Source: Prolixibacteraceae bacterium (lineage in GTDB: Bacteria > Bacteroidota > Bacteroidia > Bacteroidales > Prolixibacteraceae). From it: DNA of 5,285 nt. The notes beneath the pieces are model-generated. The model did no database searches. It saw only the letters and a list, made by a program, of their open reading frames with translations, and had not been told where the DNA came from. Location: positions 1 through 5,285 of the forward strand of contig JAGODU010000246.1 in assembly GCA_017998095.1 (NCBI GenBank). Reading direction: 5' to 3'. A program made the position numbers and the translations under genes. This document shows, piece after piece, positions 4,775 through 5,285 of the stretch; the stretch's first letter is position 1, and every line of letters begins with the position of its first letter.

Positions 4775-5285
4775 TCAGTCCCGCTTCTCACTTCTGTCGT
4801 AATGAAGCTGAGCAATCTGCTCGGAGACGAGTCCCACCAAAAATATTAATACGGATATGGTCATCAGCATGGCAGATGTGGGACCGTAACGGCCCCCGGC
4901 GAAAAAAATTCTAAAGAGTCCATAGCCGATTCCCGTGAGAAACATTGCAAAGCTCACGGGCAGGAAAACACGCATCGGTGAAAAAAGCGTGGCTATTTTA
5001 AGGATGATTAAAAAGAAACGTGAGCCGTCGCGCAATAGTTTTATCTTGCTCTTTCCCGCGCAACGATTGGCTTTAATCGGCACATAGGCAAGACTGAATC
5101 CGGAGCGCAGAATGGCCATCGTGATGGTTGTCGGATAAGAAAAAGTGATCGGCAGCAGCGGAAGAAACTGGCGGGCAATAGACGATTTAATGGCTCGAAA
5201 GCCGGAGGTCAGGTCTTGTATTCGTCGCTTGCATATATAGGAAGCAAAAAGGTTATAGATACTGTTAGCAAAATTGCGGTGCAGA
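4775..5285 (-). CDS. DPM1-like GT2 polyprenyl-phosphate glycosyltransferase, C-terminal part
   Basis: The 5' end is outside the window; 169 codons are visible to the TGA at 4775-4777. The frame is open to the right edge, so the ATG at 5117-5119 is an internal Met and not the start. Visible order: NSIYNLFASYICKRRIQ (7-23 of the visible part), the hallmark DLTSGFRAIK (24-33), LLPITFSYPTTITMAILRSG (43-62), VPIKANRCAGKSKIKLLRDG (68-87), then two membrane segments at about 100-125 and 138-158, and a short charged tail. This matches the end of dolichol-phosphate-mannose-synthase-like GT2s with C-terminal membrane helices. These transfer a sugar from a nucleotide donor to undecaprenyl or related polyprenyl phosphate at the inner membrane. 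The catalytic N-terminal half is not seen and the sugar is unknown. By eye it is less AT-rich than the genes at 1-2460. It is 236 bases upstream of the regulator, which has its own promoter, so co-transcription is uncertain. Confidence 0.88.
   Translation of the reverse strand, partial: LHRNFANSIYNLFASYICKRRIQDLTSGFRAIKSSIARQFLPLLPITFSYPTTITMAILRSGFSLAYVPIKANRCAGKSKIKLLRDGSRFFLIILKIATLFSPMRVFLPVSFAMFLTGIGYGLFRIFFAGGRYGPTSAMLMTISVLIFLVGLVSEQIAQLHYDRSEKRD

Noticed and set aside
4591..4815. Minus-strand 74-codon open frame across the intergenic region
   Set aside because: It overlaps the 3' end of the DPM1-like gene in another frame, covers the promoter -35 and is kept open by the 9-bp tandem repeat. 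The protein has no recognisable domain and low-complexity Gly-Tyr-Ser units.

Overview
The window is a compact, minus-strand block of bacterial surface-polysaccharide genes. It looks like part of an O-antigen, capsule or exopolysaccharide locus. Every gene I can support reads right to left. The protein families (Wzx-like flippase, GT2 glycosyltransferases, NanM-type sugar methyltransferase, hexapeptide acyltransferase, DPM1-like polyprenyl-phosphate glycosyltransferase) and the AT-rich composition suggest a Gram-negative bacterium. Recalled similarity of the DPM1-like tail and the flippase points weakly towards Desulfobacterota-type lineages, but the sequence does not fix the taxon.

Layout in transcription order, right to left. 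(1) 5285-4775: the 3' part of a DPM1-like GT2 with two C-terminal membrane segments, cut by the window edge. (2) 4774-4539: a 236-base intergenic region with a 3 x 9 bp imperfect tandem repeat, several small inverted repeats, a near-consensus promoter and a 10-bp-arm palindrome just ahead of the next gene. (3) 4538-3987: a winged-helix regulator fused to a degenerate nucleotidyltransferase-like domain. (4) 3986-3918: a short gap with a possible second promoter. (5) 3917-2523: a Wzx-like flippase. (6) 2526-2458: a 22-codon mini-ORF that joins the flippase stop to the methyltransferase start. (7) 2458-1307: a putative sugar O-methyltransferase. (8) 1307-303: a GT2 glycosyltransferase. (9) 306-1: the N-terminal third or half of a left-handed beta-helix acyltransferase, running off the left edge.

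From the flippase leftwards every junction is ATGA or TAATG once the mini-ORF is counted, so these genes are probably one translationally coupled operon. The inferred product is a lipid-linked oligosaccharide carrying at least one methyl and one acyl group, moved across the inner membrane by the flippase. No polymerase, initiating sugar-phosphate transferase or ligase is visible. The regulator probably controls its own promoter and perhaps the cluster, because the palindrome overlaps its -10 box and abuts its ribosome binding site.

The most notable points are the palindrome/promoter/RBS arrangement at 4539-4594, the bridging mini-ORF at 2458-2526, and the loss of catalytic-type residues in the regulator's nucleotidyltransferase-like domain. 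Nothing here amounts to a clearly new system. It is a polysaccharide operon with an interesting control region.
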